Notes: generated from the letters alone by a model not told the origin. Counted from the first letter of the stretch, positions 15,817 to 25,171 are shown. The stretch: DNA of 64,000 nucleotides from Oscillospiraceae bacterium (GCA_017466885.1 JAFTTH010000009.1:124001-188000); one strand, 5' to 3'. Program-made: numbers and translations.

Positions 15817-16620
15817 TTACTCTCCCTGCAGAATATCCAACAGCTCCGCGGCGCTTTCCATCACGTAATCCGGCTGGTCGGCTGAGGCTTCCAAAACCTC
15901 CCGGGTGGTCTCCCCGCTCATTACAAGGATGGTGGATGTCCCGGCGTTGATTCCGCTTTTGATATCGGTATAAATCCGGTCTCCGATGACCACTGTTTCT
16001 TCTTTGGTGTGTCCTGTTTTTTCCATCGCAAGCTGGGCCATCAGAGCCTCCGGTTTTCCAATCACAACCGGACGGCGCTTTGCCACGTTATAAAACATAT
16101 CACAGAAGCTGCCGCAATCGGGAACGCTTCCAAATTCGGTCGGGCAAACATAATCAGGGTTGGTGGCAATATAGGGAATGTCCTTCCGGGTCAGAAGAAG
16201 CTCCGAAACGTCCCAAAGCTTTTGGAAGGTCAGCTCCGTATCATTCCCAATAACAATGCAATCCACCTCATCCAGCACCTCGGTGATGGCAAAGCCTTCC
16301 CTGCGGAGCTCTTCCTTCAGAGATGCTGTTCCACAGACATACAGCCGCTGACCGGCGTGATGCTTCTTCAGATAAAATGCAGTAGCCTGGGAGGAGGTCA
16401 TAAAATCTTCCTTCGTTGCTGGGATTCCCAGCTTTTCCAGCTTCAAAATATAATCCCTGACACTTTTGGAGGAGTTATTGGTCACAAAAAGGTACTGCGC
16501 CCCCCTCTCCCGGATGGCAGAAAGGAGCGGAACAGTAAAGGGAAAAAGCCGATTCCCAATATAAAGCGTTCCGTCCATATCAAAGAGAAAGAGCTTCATT
16601 TCTGTCAGTTGTTTTTTCAT
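15817..16620 (-). CDS. HAD superfamily (IIA, NagD-like) phosphatase
   Basis: 267 residues. HAD motif I is FLFDMDGTLYIG, motif II FVTNNSSKS, a motif III Lys lies near GKPEALM, and motif IV is VVIGDRIYTDI. A C2-type cap lies between motifs II and III. The NagD-like subfamily dephosphorylates small phosphates such as sugar phosphates, nucleotides or phosphoglycolate; the substrate cannot be told from sequence. The start is ATG 16620 behind AGGTGA. It is a single gene with its own promoter. Confidence 0.9.
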   Translation of the reverse strand: MKKQLTEMKLFLFDMDGTLYIGNRLFPFTVPLLSAIRERGAQYLFVTNNSSKSVRDYILKLEKLGIPATKEDFMTSSQATAFYLKKHHAGQRLYVCGTASLKEELRREGFAITEVLDEVDCIVIGNDTELTFQKLWDVSELLLTRKDIPYIATNPDYVCPTEFGSVPDCGSFCDMFYNVAKRRPVVIGKPEALMAQLAMEKTGHTKEETVVIGDRIYTDIKSGINAGTSTILVMSGETTREVLEASADQPDYVMESAAELLDILQGE

Positions 16621-16657
16621 TGTCCGTCACCTGATAAAAGAAATATATCTTACTGCT

Positions 16658-16686
16658 ATTATCGCATATTGGGAAGAGCTTTGCAA
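16658..16686 (-). promoter_or_regulatory. promoter of the NagD-like phosphatase gene
   Basis: Minus strand TTGCAA (16681-16686), 17-nt spacer, GATAAT (16658-16663), about 35-40 nt upstream of the start codon. Confidence 0.6.
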
Positions 16687-16789
16687 TGCAGAACCTCTCT
16701 TTTATGCGGTATTTTTCTGCATCTTTGATCTTGTAGCGTGCATATTATATGGGAGATACTTCGGCAAAAGGCAGAAAAGGGGGTTCGTC

Positions 16790-17467
16790 GTGTCCGGTTA
16801 TGTGAATACACGGTTGATCCGAAATCTCCTCCTAATTCTCTCTGCACTCCTGCTGATTGGAACCTTTCTGATCCGGCAACTGACTCCCCTTTCGGGAGAA
16901 ACGCTTCTTTTCCGAGTCATTTTCCCGGTCAACAACAGTCCCTGGGAGGCGCTGAAGGCCTTTCTCTTCCCCGGCACAGCCCTTCTCCTCCCTCTTTGCG
17001 CCATCGGTCGCCGAAGCGGTGCTCCGGCAAAAGCATTGCTATGGGGTGGGGTCTGCGCCCTTTTGGCCGGCGGCCTTACTGATCTTTCCCTGGGATTCCT
17101 TTATGTGGGAATTTTCGGGGCCGAAAGCGTCGGCGCCGACCATCTGGCAATTCTGGCGGCAGTTTTTATTTGGTTTCGTGTTGGGATCCGGTCGGTTCTT
17201 CACACGGAGCATAAGGCTCCGTCGGGGATTTTTTCTTTTTGGATTCTTTTGCTGCTGGGGATGCTTTCCTTCTTTTTTGCCCTTTCTCCGCCCCGGATTC
17301 CTCTTTTTCGGGATCCAATGACCGGAATGTACGGCACACAAACGCCCTCCTACCTGGAAAACAGCGCAGGGTTGGTGGAGCTGACAGGAGGCCGTCTGTT
17401 GCTCAGCGATATCCCCATAAGAGCAATGCGCGGAAACACTCCGCGCATTGCTCTTATATCGGTCTGA
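16790..17467 (+). CDS. DUF6512-like integral membrane protein
   Basis: 225 residues starting at GTG 16790, with AAAAGGGGG 7 nt upstream. About five hydrophobic segments are separated by short loops. The loop IFPVNNSPWEALKAFLFP resembles the N-x-S-x-WE-x-LK signature of DUF6512-type membrane proteins, whose function is unknown. The last 18 or so codons run through a perfect 17-bp inverted repeat (17417-17457). The C-terminal tail after LLLSDIPI is therefore probably dictated by the hairpin and not by conserved protein sequence, and the true end of the functional protein may be shorter. It converges with the SDR gene, whose stop is only 1 nt away. Confidence 0.6.
   Translation: MSGYVNTRLIRNLLLILSALLLIGTFLIRQLTPLSGETLLFRVIFPVNNSPWEALKAFLFPGTALLLPLCAIGRRSGAPAKALLWGGVCALLAGGLTDLSLGFLYVGIFGAESVGADHLAILAAVFIWFRVGIRSVLHTEHKAPSGIFSFWILLLLGMLSFFFALSPPRIPLFRDPMTGMYGTQTPSYLENSAGLVELTGGRLLLSDIPIRAMRGNTPRIALISV
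17417..17457. repeat. 17-bp perfect hairpin inside the 3' end of the DUF6512-like gene
   Basis: ATAAGAGCAATGCGCGG (17417-17433), a 7-nt loop, then its exact complement (17441-17457). It lies inside the open reading frame, 8 nt before the stop. It is not followed by a T tract on either side, so it is not a standard terminator. It could be a bidirectional 3'-end stabiliser between two convergent genes. Confidence 0.85.
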
Positions 17468-17468
17468 T

Positions 17469-18206
17469 TTAAACGGAAAATGGCTCTTTATTGACCCTGT
17501 GGACAATGATTTCATCTACTACAGCGTTTCCTCTGTGGGAAAGGAAGAACCACACGATCTCGGCAATATCCTCCGGAAGGATCATCCCCTCCGGAGTCAG
17601 ATCCGGGCGGGAAATTTTTACCATATCGGTATAAACACCGCCGGGACTGATGGCGTGTACACGGATATTCTCCTTATAAAACTCATTGGCAAGGCTCTTG
17701 GTAAATCCGAACAAGGCGTGCTTTGAAGCGGAATATGCGCTTTGATTGGGATAGCCGGAGTGACCGACCACAGAGGAGATGTTGATGACCGTTGCCTGCT
17801 CCGACTGTTTGAGCAAGGGGAGCATTTTCTGGGTCAGGAAGTAGGGCGTTTTTACGTTGATATGAAAAATCTTATCAAACTCCTCCTCGCTGACCTCCTC
17901 AAAGGGACGGTTTAAAGCCATCCCTGCATTGTTAATCAGCACATCTACCTTTCCAAGGATCTGCGCAACTGTCTGAGCGGCATCTGCTAAAAAAGACAGG
18001 TCGGTTAAATCCCCCGGCAGGCAGAAGACCTCTGTCAGCTCCTGCACCAGCTTTCGGGTTTCTTCCAATTTTTCTACATTATTTCCACCCAAAAGGATGA
18101 GCCGGATTCCCTGCTGTGCCAGCTTCAGGGCGGTTGCCCGGCCGATTCCGCCGCCAGCCCCGGTCAATACCGCTACCAAGCTGTTTCCGTTTTGTTCTGT
18201 GCTCAT
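17469..18206 (-). CDS. short-chain dehydrogenase/reductase, 3-oxoacyl-ACP reductase-like
   Basis: 245 residues, the standard classical SDR length. It has TGAGGGIG (NAD(P) binding), LINNAG, catalytic Ser in NISSVVG and the YSASK catalytic pair. The substrate is not determinable; the closest well-known relatives are FabG-type reductases, but there are no fatty acid genes nearby. It shares a strand with the phosphoesterase gene 4 nt upstream (18211), so the two are probably cotranscribed. Confidence 0.88.
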   Translation of the reverse strand: MSTEQNGNSLVAVLTGAGGGIGRATALKLAQQGIRLILLGGNNVEKLEETRKLVQELTEVFCLPGDLTDLSFLADAAQTVAQILGKVDVLINNAGMALNRPFEEVSEEEFDKIFHINVKTPYFLTQKMLPLLKQSEQATVINISSVVGHSGYPNQSAYSASKHALFGFTKSLANEFYKENIRVHAISPGGVYTDMVKISRPDLTPEGMILPEDIAEIVWFFLSHRGNAVVDEIIVHRVNKEPFSV

Positions 18207-18210
18207 GGTG

Positions 18211-19062
18211 TTATTCCGCCTCTGTTTTTAAGGTAATCAAGGAGATCTCGGAGGGATTAAAGAACCGCACCGGGAAGGAGCTGTTCCCTACTCCCCGGCT
18301 GACGACCATCCTCCGGTCACCCTCCCGGTAAACGCCTCCGTCAAAGAGAGGGAGCGGACCCTGGGCCGGAGCGTAAAGTCCGCCGATCAGCGGCAATCTT
18401 GCCTGGCCGCCGTGCGCGTGCCCCGTTAAGATCAGATCCGCACCGGCATCGCAATAAAGGGCAAAATGCTCGGGAGAGTGGGTCAAAAGAAGCTTCCACT
18501 CCTCCGGATCCTCCTCCAGTACCCGGTAAAGATCCTGCATCCATCCGGTAAAGCCGCCCTTTGCCCGGTAGGCCGCACGGTCAGCCAGACCGCAAACACC
18601 AATGGTTTGCTCCCCAATGCGGAAGGGGAGCTTTTTCCCGTCCGTTATCATTACGCCAAGCTTTTCCATCTCCCGGCAAAGAGGGCGGTAAAGTCCCCCC
18701 TGGTGCTCGTGATTTCCCGAACTGTAAAAGACGGGGGCTGTATTCACCGCGGCTGTCGCCGTTTTCAGGGCATCCCCCATCCGCTCCGAGCGGGTGCGCC
18801 GCTTATCCACAAGATCTCCGGTGATGGCGATCATATCCGGTGCAATCTCAGCAAAAAGTTCCCATCCACCATCCCGGGTGCCGGGGAGGATGGAATTATG
18901 AAGATCCGAAAGATGAAGGATCCGAAAGCCGTCAAACGCGGAAGGAAGGTGCGGAAATGTCAGGGTATATTCCGCAAGAGAGAGCTTTTGATTCTCATAA
19001 TAAAAATAGGTGGCAGCCGCCACAGCAGAGCCCAAAAGAAGTCCTGCCTTTTTTCCGGTCAT
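18211..19062 (-). CDS. membrane-anchored metallophosphoesterase (YkuE/YaeI-like)
   Basis: 283 residues from ATG 19062, with AAAGGAGG upstream. An N-terminal hydrophobic segment (GLLLGSAVAAATYFYY) suggests a membrane anchor with the enzyme outside. Calcineurin-like motifs are LHLSDLHNS, ITGDLVD, SGNHEHQ, LLTHSPE and LTGHAHGGQ. Family members hydrolyse phosphodiesters or phosphomonoesters using two metal ions; the YkuE/YaeI group includes lipid-directed enzymes. Its divergent partner is alr. Confidence 0.9.
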   Translation of the reverse strand: MTGKKAGLLLGSAVAAATYFYYENQKLSLAEYTLTFPHLPSAFDGFRILHLSDLHNSILPGTRDGGWELFAEIAPDMIAITGDLVDKRRTRSERMGDALKTATAAVNTAPVFYSSGNHEHQGGLYRPLCREMEKLGVMITDGKKLPFRIGEQTIGVCGLADRAAYRAKGGFTGWMQDLYRVLEEDPEEWKLLLTHSPEHFALYCDAGADLILTGHAHGGQARLPLIGGLYAPAQGPLPLFDGGVYREGDRRMVVSRGVGNSSFPVRFFNPSEISLITLKTEAE

Positions 19063-19093
19063 CTCTTTCCTCCTTTTTTTGAGTGGAAAAGAC

Positions 19094-19122
19094 TTTTCTT
19101 GCTCAAAAAAATGTGTTATAAT
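19094..19122 (+). promoter_or_regulatory. promoter of alr-radC (extended -10)
   Basis: TGTTATAAT (TATAAT at 19117-19122) is an extended -10; the -35 (TTTTCT, 19094-19099) is poor. It lies back to back with the phosphoesterase promoter. Confidence 0.5.
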
Positions 19123-19135
19123 ATTCCTGTCATAT

Positions 19136-19165
19136 ATTATAGCACGATACAGACGGTTTTTGCAA
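19136..19165 (-). promoter_or_regulatory. promoter of the phosphoesterase-SDR unit
   Basis: Minus strand TTGCAA (19160-19165), 18-nt spacer, TATAAT (19136-19141) preceded by TGC, about 75 nt upstream of the phosphoesterase start. Confidence 0.6.
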
Positions 19166-19195
19166 CCGATTATCACAACAAAGGATCTGAGACAG

Positions 19196-20395
19196 ATGCC
19201 ACAATTCCCCCAGCGCACTTGGGCAGAGATCGACCTGGACGCCGTTGCGGCCAACTTCCGGCTGATTCGGAGCCGACTTGCGGACGAAACAAAGATTATG
19301 GCTGTGGTCAAAGCGGACGCTTACGGCCACGGTGATCTTCCCCTTGCCACCCTTTTTCGGGATCTCGGTGCGGATATGCTCGCCGTTTCCAACCACCGGG
19401 AGGCAATTTCCCTCCGGCAGGGCGGGCTGGAGTTGCCGATCCTTATTCTGGGGCATACGCCTCCTGAGCTTGCGGCTGTTTTGGCAGAGTATCGGATCAC
19501 CCAAACGGTTTTTTCCGCCGAATATGCCCAAAGCCTTGCCTCTGCTGCAAAAAATGCCGGGGTAACGCTGACAATCCATATTAAAACCGACTCGGGAATG
19601 GGACGGATCGGCTTTTCCCTCTTTGAGGATGCGTTTGACCAGTCGCTCGGAGAGATTCTTTCCTTGTTTGAAGAAGATTCTTTCCATATTGAAGGGATTT
19701 TTACTCACTTTTCCTCAGCAGATACGGAGGAGGGGGCTGAATATACCCTTGCCCAATTCCGGCGCTTTAGCCGGATGACAGAGCTGCTTCGGGAGCAAAC
19801 CGGCAAAAAGTTGATCCGTCACTGCTGCAACAGCGCCGCAATCTTCCGTTATCCCCAAATGCAGTTGGATATGGTCCGTCCCGGCATTGCACTTTACGGC
19901 CTTCTTCCCGACCCTTCTATGGCTGAAATCTGCAGTGAGCTCTGCCCGGTAATGGCCTTTCGGAGCAATATTATCCATGAAAAAGTCGTCGAGCCCGGAC
20001 GGGCAGTCAGCTATGGGCGGCATTTCACCGCAGAAGCCCCCACCCGCGTCGGAACAATGCCGGTAGGGTATGCGGATGGCTACTCCCGCAGGCTTTCCTC
20101 CACCGGGCACGTCCTTTGCGACGGTCAGCTTCTTCCCATATTGGGAAATGTCTGTATGGATCAGACAATGGTCGATACCTCCGTCCTTCCCTCCTCCGGG
20201 TTGGGAAAACCGGTCCTTCTCTTTGGGCGGGATCGGAGCACCGGGATCACCCTTTCCGCAGATACGATTGCTGCGGAGCTGGGTACGATTGGCTACGAGC
20301 TGACCTGTCTGGTAGGCCGGCGGGTAGAACGCTTCTATTTACAAAAGGGTGAAATTTGCCGCAAAAAAGACTATTTGATCCCCGAAAAGGAGTAA
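19196..20395 (+). CDS. alr: alanine racemase
   Basis: 399 residues from ATG 19196. It is a PLP fold type III enzyme making D-alanine for peptidoglycan. The PLP lysine lies in VVKADAYGHG, the conserved segment KTDSGMGRIGF is present, CNSAA follows, and the second catalytic base Tyr is in PVGYADGYSRRLS. The C-terminal domain carries NVCMDQTMVD. It is followed after 3 nt by radC, so they form a two-gene operon. Confidence 0.96.
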   Translation: MPQFPQRTWAEIDLDAVAANFRLIRSRLADETKIMAVVKADAYGHGDLPLATLFRDLGADMLAVSNHREAISLRQGGLELPILILGHTPPELAAVLAEYRITQTVFSAEYAQSLASAAKNAGVTLTIHIKTDSGMGRIGFSLFEDAFDQSLGEILSLFEEDSFHIEGIFTHFSSADTEEGAEYTLAQFRRFSRMTELLREQTGKKLIRHCCNSAAIFRYPQMQLDMVRPGIALYGLLPDPSMAEICSELCPVMAFRSNIIHEKVVEPGRAVSYGRHFTAEAPTRVGTMPVGYADGYSRRLSSTGHVLCDGQLLPILGNVCMDQTMVDTSVLPSSGLGKPVLLFGRDRSTGITLSADTIAAELGTIGYELTCLVGRRVERFYLQKGEICRKKDYLIPEKE

Positions 20396-20398
20396 CCT

Positions 20399-21085
20399 AT
20401 GAGTCAACAAGCCCATCCGCACAGCGGACACAGAGAGCGCCTTCGGAAACGCTTTACCTCTGCCGGACTCAACGGCTTCCAACCTCATGAGATCCTGGAG
20501 CTGCTCCTTTGCTATTCCATCCCCCGGAAGGATACCAACGAGCTGGCTCACCGTCTCCTTGAACGATTCGGCTCTCTTTCGGCCGTTTTCGATGCACCTG
20601 CTGAGCAGATCGCCCGGGTTGATGGGATTGGGATGCATTCTGCCCTTCTGATCAAGCTGATTCCCGCCGTTTCCTCCGAATACCTTGCAGATAAATATTC
20701 CGAAGGTACGATTTTAGGAGAGTCCAAGGTTGCTGGAAACTTCTTTATGCCCAGACTGATCTCCCAATCGGTGGAGACGATGGTCATTGCTCTGCTGGAT
20801 AATAAAAATAAGCTCTTAAAATACGAGACCCTTGCCACCGGGTCGGTCACGCAGGTGCCGGTACTGGTGCGGAGCGCTGTGGAGGCGGCACTTCATGCAA
20901 ATGCCTCCCGCGCCCTTCTTGCGCACAATCACCCCAGCGGGATCGCCATTCCCTCCGATGAGGATATTGAGCTGACCCACAATGTCTACTCGGCCCTTTC
21001 TCTGATTGACGTTGCCTTGCTTGACCATATCGTGGTGGGCGGAAACGATTTCATCTCCCTGAAGGAGAGCGGATATCTTCACTGA
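20399..21085 (+). CDS. radC: RadC/JAB-domain protein
   Basis: 228 residues: an N-terminal helix-hairpin-helix segment (about 55-75, ARVDGIGMHSALLI) and a C-terminal JAB/MPN-like domain with the metal-binding JAMM motif HNHPSGIAIPSDED. Named for a supposed DNA repair role that was later withdrawn; the biochemical role is still unclear. It is coupled to alr by a 3-nt gap. Confidence 0.92.
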   Translation: MSQQAHPHSGHRERLRKRFTSAGLNGFQPHEILELLLCYSIPRKDTNELAHRLLERFGSLSAVFDAPAEQIARVDGIGMHSALLIKLIPAVSSEYLADKYSEGTILGESKVAGNFFMPRLISQSVETMVIALLDNKNKLLKYETLATGSVTQVPVLVRSAVEAALHANASRALLAHNHPSGIAIPSDEDIELTHNVYSALSLIDVALLDHIVVGGNDFISLKESGYLH

Positions 21086-21095
21086 ATCCCTGAAA

Positions 21096-21140
21096 AAAAC
21101 AGCCGGAGCCGCATAAACGATGCGACTCCGGTTATTTTTA
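21096..21140 (+). terminator. terminator after alr-radC
   Basis: CCGGAG-C-CGCAT pairs with ATGCG-A-CTCCGG across a short loop, followed by TTATTTTTAT. The A-rich upstream flank may also serve the minus-strand sugar operon that ends at 21160. Confidence 0.75.
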
Positions 21141-21159
21141 TCTGTAAAGCTATTTCACA

Positions 21160-22164
21160 TTACACATACCACATATCCAAATATTCCCCGACAATTTCCT
21201 TCATCTTCTCAAAGATAATCTCCTGCCGGGAAACAGTGGTAAACCGGTTGATGGAGATGCTCTCTCCGCTGCAGGCTTTTTCGGTCAGCAGGCCGTCTGC
21301 AATCAGTTGGCGAACCGTCTTTTCGCCGGCAGTCCGGCAGGCATTCCGGACCATCTCCTCAAAGAGGATGGGGGAAGAATCCCGCTCCATGGCAGTCCAG
21401 ATATTGACCTTACAAACGCCGTCCTGATAAAGCCGGCGAACCTCCTCGTTTTTGACAGAAGAGGTGCCGTGGAGGACGATCCGGGAGCCAATGGCCTCCT
21501 TGACCTGACGGCTGATATCCCCGCGGTACTGCAGATCCTTTCCGGTAGCGCGGTGCTCTGTTCCCAGGTTTGCAACGATCAGGTCAACCCCTGTTTCATC
21601 GCAGAACCGTTTTGCATTTTCGGGAGTGGTCAGCGCATTCCGGACCGACCCGGTGGCATCCACGATCTCATCGCAGGCACCCTCAATGAGAATATCCTTC
21701 TTCCGGCGGCTGACAAACTCTGCTGTTTTTCTGATATTTTCATCAAAAGGCAGGGTGGAAGCATCGTACATAATGGAAGCGTAATCCTTCAAATCAGTCG
21801 CGAGAAGCTCAGTATCCGCATCATGCTGAATATGGTCCAGATGAAGCATAACATCCAGCTTTTCAAAGGGACCGCCATTTTCCGCCAGGGTGATGGCATC
21901 GTTGGTAAAAAGCTTCAGCCCGGTATCCCAGCGGCGGGTATGGGTATAGTTGACCGACTGACTGCGGTGATCATACTGGCAGGTGATGGCCAAAATGATC
22001 GGCAGACGTTCCATTCCATGCTTTTTCCGGTATTCTTCTGCAGCAGAAAGGATCGCTTCGGTGGTGGTTAAATTTTCAGAGCAAAGGCAGGGCAAAACCC
22101 ACCCCCGCTCTCCTGCCTGGCGATAAATATCCCGCGTTTGCTGTGCATCTCTGATGATACTCAT
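21160..22164 (-). CDS. class II ketose-bisphosphate aldolase-family protein
   Basis: 334 residues of the Zn-dependent class II aldolase family. Family-like motifs are MLHLDHIQHDAD (metal and catalytic region), IMYDASTLPFDENI, ANLGTEHRATG and VLHGTSSV. These cleave ketose 1-phosphates or bisphosphates to DHAP and an aldehyde. The sequence departs from FbaA/GatY at many positions. It is the last gene of an operon with an FGGY kinase and an isomerase, so it most likely cleaves the phosphorylated ketose made by them. Confidence 0.82.
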   Translation of the reverse strand: MSIIRDAQQTRDIYRQAGERGWVLPCLCSENLTTTEAILSAAEEYRKKHGMERLPIILAITCQYDHRSQSVNYTHTRRWDTGLKLFTNDAITLAENGGPFEKLDVMLHLDHIQHDADTELLATDLKDYASIMYDASTLPFDENIRKTAEFVSRRKKDILIEGACDEIVDATGSVRNALTTPENAKRFCDETGVDLIVANLGTEHRATGKDLQYRGDISRQVKEAIGSRIVLHGTSSVKNEEVRRLYQDGVCKVNIWTAMERDSSPILFEEMVRNACRTAGEKTVRQLIADGLLTEKACSGESISINRFTTVSRQEIIFEKMKEIVGEYLDMWYV

Positions 22165-22180
22165 TCTTTTTTCTCTCCAA

Positions 22181-23590
22181 TCAGAATTTCTTCAACTCAT
22201 AGCCCAGGTATGTTTCGAAGGCCTCGTTGATCGCCTTCAGATAGTCTCCCCGGGTCATACTCACGTGGTGACGGAAGCCGTTCTTGCCGATGTAAAGGAG
22301 CTTCTCCTGGAGGCCATCGATCTTGGCAACGCCGCCGCAACCGAAAAATTCTTTCTCAATGGGATCATCCGTCATTTCGCCCTTACCGGTGTAGATCCAG
22401 AATTTTCCGTCCTCTGTTTTTCCGCTGGCATAGGTCATCTGCATCGGGGCAATCAGGCCCTCGTCCGTACCCCAGCCGCAGTTGGGATCGCCATCCTTGG
22501 TAAACATCTTATGGTTACCCACAAAGCCACTCTTCTGCTTCATCAAACCGCGGGCAATCGGTCCGCAATGGAAAAGGATGCATTTATCGGGATCATCCCC
22601 GTAGTTATTGTTCCAATCAAGGCAGGCTGCCGGCTCTTCGGAGGCAAGCATCAGCGCGCGCATTGCAACGGCATTGCACATATCCATCTCGCAGGAGGCG
22701 GCAATTCCGCTGTCATTAAGCGCCCCGAGAAGCACGCAGGGTGCAATTCCCAGCTCGGACTGCATCTCCTCCCAGCACCGCAGGGAGATCGCATCCAGCT
22801 GATATTTTTCGATCATATCATCAATGGCAACAGCGGTTTTGGCAAGAGTGGTAAGCTTCCCGGCAGGAACATTGGAAAAGTCGGAATAGCCCAGCAGGAA
22901 TGCCTTTTTCTTCTCTACCTCAGCGCGGTCATCCGCCATATCACGCACCCGGGCAAACAGCTCACTGAGGTCATAGGACTTCACGGAGATTCCGCTCCGC
23001 TGCATTGCCAGCTCATCATACCGGACGGTCATAAACTTGGTGGTACGTGCGCCGATTCCGCCCAGGGTAAACCGCTTCATTCCGTTCACAACCCGGCAAA
23101 CGGCGGCAAAATCCCGAAGGTTCTGATCAAAAGCCGCAGAGGTGGGGCTCACCACGTGGGGCTCAAAAACGGTGAAAGGAATCTTATACTGGCAGAATAC
23201 ATCCATAATAGAGAACTTGCCGCAGAAAGCATCCCGGCGGTGCTCGAAATCCATTTTGCCAATCTCATCGGGATAGGCCTGGATCAGGATGGGCACACCG
23301 CAATCGCGGAGCGCATACACAGCACCGTTTTCATCGCCGAAATTGGGCAGAGACATAATCACACCGTCATATTTGCCCTCGTTTTCCTTCAGGAATTGGG
23401 CATACATCTGTCCCTCCTCCATCGTTTCCACCGCGCCGTACCGCGTTTTGGATTCATCCATAATAATATAATTATGGCCCGCACGGGTTACAGCATCGAT
23501 CATTTCCTTGCGCGCATCGGCAATCAGCTCGCCGGGGAAAAATCCTCTGTTTGCAAAATAGAGGGCAAAGGTCAGTTGTGTCCGTTTCAT
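22181..23590 (-). CDS. L-fucose/L-arabinose isomerase-family protein
   Basis: 469 residues. The overall layout matches the L-fucose isomerase family: N-terminal Rossmann-like domains (DGVIMSLPNFGDENGA), then a C-terminal metal-binding domain with AISLRCWEEMQ, DWNNNYGDD and LFHCGP. Such enzymes interconvert an aldose and a ketose using Mn. Some members of this family act on other sugars, so the substrate is not assigned. ATG 23590 follows AAAGGAGAG. It lies between the kinase and aldolase genes in the same operon. Confidence 0.75.
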   Translation of the reverse strand: MKRTQLTFALYFANRGFFPGELIADARKEMIDAVTRAGHNYIIMDESKTRYGAVETMEEGQMYAQFLKENEGKYDGVIMSLPNFGDENGAVYALRDCGVPILIQAYPDEIGKMDFEHRRDAFCGKFSIMDVFCQYKIPFTVFEPHVVSPTSAAFDQNLRDFAAVCRVVNGMKRFTLGGIGARTTKFMTVRYDELAMQRSGISVKSYDLSELFARVRDMADDRAEVEKKKAFLLGYSDFSNVPAGKLTTLAKTAVAIDDMIEKYQLDAISLRCWEEMQSELGIAPCVLLGALNDSGIAASCEMDMCNAVAMRALMLASEEPAACLDWNNNYGDDPDKCILFHCGPIARGLMKQKSGFVGNHKMFTKDGDPNCGWGTDEGLIAPMQMTYASGKTEDGKFWIYTGKGEMTDDPIEKEFFGCGGVAKIDGLQEKLLYIGKNGFRHHVSMTRGDYLKAINEAFETYLGYELKKF

Positions 23591-23612
23591 TATAATCTCT
23601 CCTTTATAAAAT

Positions 23613-25094
23613 TTATCTGACTGCCTTCAGGGCAGTATAGAGCTTCCGGTACCGCGCCATATGCGGCTGATAGGCCTCACTCTTTTGGGAGGGCCGGATG
23701 GTTGCCTTAACCTGAACCAAGCGGGCGGCTTCCTCCAGATTTGCAAACACCCCGCAGGCAACACCGCCCAGCATACAGGTCGCCATGCTTCCCACCTCAG
23801 CGGTATCGATGGTTTCCAGCTTTTTATTCAGAATATCTGCCCGGATCTGGTTCCACACCGCGGATCGCGCGCCGCCACCGGCTGCACGAAGCACCTCAAA
23901 GGAAATGCCTGCCTCGGCCAGGGCATCCATATTCATCCGCATTTCGTAGCAGATGCCCTCCATCAGCGCCCGATAAAGATCGGAACGCTTGGTAGAAAGG
24001 GCCGCACCGTAAATACATCCTTTGGAGTCGGGATCCATATTCAGGGTGGCCGATCCGGCAAAATGGGGCAAAACAAGCAATCCGGTGGGATCCTCCCCTA
24101 CTTCACGGTCCATCAGAGCATAAGGACTCTTTCCTTCCTCTTTCCCCCGGGCAACATAGCTTTCGCCGAAGGTATCCCGATACCATTGGAGCAGAGCGCC
24201 TCCGGTGAAAATAAAGGCATAAGTAACATACAGTCCGCCAACAGCAGGAACAATGGAATAGCCGCCGTCATAAAGAGCAGGGTGGTCAGGAATCCGGTCA
24301 AAGATCGGGGTCAGACATTCCACCGTTCCGCTTCCGAGGGTTGCGGTATTGGGTTTGAGGGTACCGGATCCGATCACAGCAGCAATCTGGTCCTGGCAAC
24401 CTACCACCAACTTCATATCCTTGGGAAGGCCAAGCTCTTCCGCCACCCGGGGCAAAACCTCCCCTGCAACAGTCCCTGCATCCCCAAGCTCCGGCAGATA
24501 GTGATCGGAAAGCCCGGTCTTTTCCAGCAGCTCCTTGCACCAGCAGAGCTTATGCACATCCAAAAGCATTGTGCGCGCCGCAAGAGAATAGTCGGTAATT
24601 CCGCGGCCACAGAGCATATAAACAATATATGCTCCCACCGGAAGGACGCGCTTGATCTTTTCATATTTTTCCGGATGGTGCTTCCGGATCCAAAGCAGCT
24701 TAGGCAGGAAGTACATTGGATTGGGGCGATGGCCGCAAAGCTCAAAGATCTGCCGTTCATCCATCAAAGCCTTGAGTTCCTCTGTCTCCTCCCCGCCTCT
24801 GGGATCGGTATAAAGCATAAACGGAAACAGAGGGCGATCCTCCTCGTCCAGCAATGCACAGCTTTCACCAAAGGAAGTAACGCAGAGCGCCTGCAACTCT
24901 TCCCCTGCCTCCGCTGCCGCCTGCCGGATCACGTCCTTTGCCGCAGAGAGGACAACCTCACAGGAAAGCTCGTGGGCCGAATCGCTCCGCATTGCCGCAT
25001 ATTCCCGGTAAACGCAGGAAAGCTGACTGCCGTCCGCAGACATAACGGTACATTTACACCCGCTGGTGCCAAGATCCAAACCGCCGAGAGCCAT
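23613..25094 (-). CDS. FGGY-family carbohydrate kinase (xylulokinase-like)
   Basis: 493 residues. The ATP-binding start GLDLGTSGCK, mid-region GCQDQIAAVIGSG, ATLGSGTVE, and the C-terminal AAGGGARSAVWNQIRADIL are typical of XylB-like kinases. It phosphorylates a ketose or polyol. The start is ATG 25094, 9 nt from GGAG; the TTG two codons upstream is too close. It is the first gene of the kinase-isomerase-aldolase operon behind a LacI-type operator, consistent with inducible use of one sugar. Confidence 0.88.
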   Translation of the reverse strand: MALGGLDLGTSGCKCTVMSADGSQLSCVYREYAAMRSDSAHELSCEVVLSAAKDVIRQAAAEAGEELQALCVTSFGESCALLDEEDRPLFPFMLYTDPRGGEETEELKALMDERQIFELCGHRPNPMYFLPKLLWIRKHHPEKYEKIKRVLPVGAYIVYMLCGRGITDYSLAARTMLLDVHKLCWCKELLEKTGLSDHYLPELGDAGTVAGEVLPRVAEELGLPKDMKLVVGCQDQIAAVIGSGTLKPNTATLGSGTVECLTPIFDRIPDHPALYDGGYSIVPAVGGLYVTYAFIFTGGALLQWYRDTFGESYVARGKEEGKSPYALMDREVGEDPTGLLVLPHFAGSATLNMDPDSKGCIYGAALSTKRSDLYRALMEGICYEMRMNMDALAEAGISFEVLRAAGGGARSAVWNQIRADILNKKLETIDTAEVGSMATCMLGGVACGVFANLEEAARLVQVKATIRPSQKSEAYQPHMARYRKLYTALKAVR

Positions 25095-25171
25095 AACCAA
25101 CCACTCCTTTTTTCATTATTTAAAGTACATCCGGAAGAAACACAGCTAAAGTTTAGCCTGTTTTTCTTTTG

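Noticed and set aside
17469..18206. Assigning the SDR as FabG of fatty acid synthesis
   Set aside because: SDR motifs alone do not define the substrate, and no fab genes are nearby.
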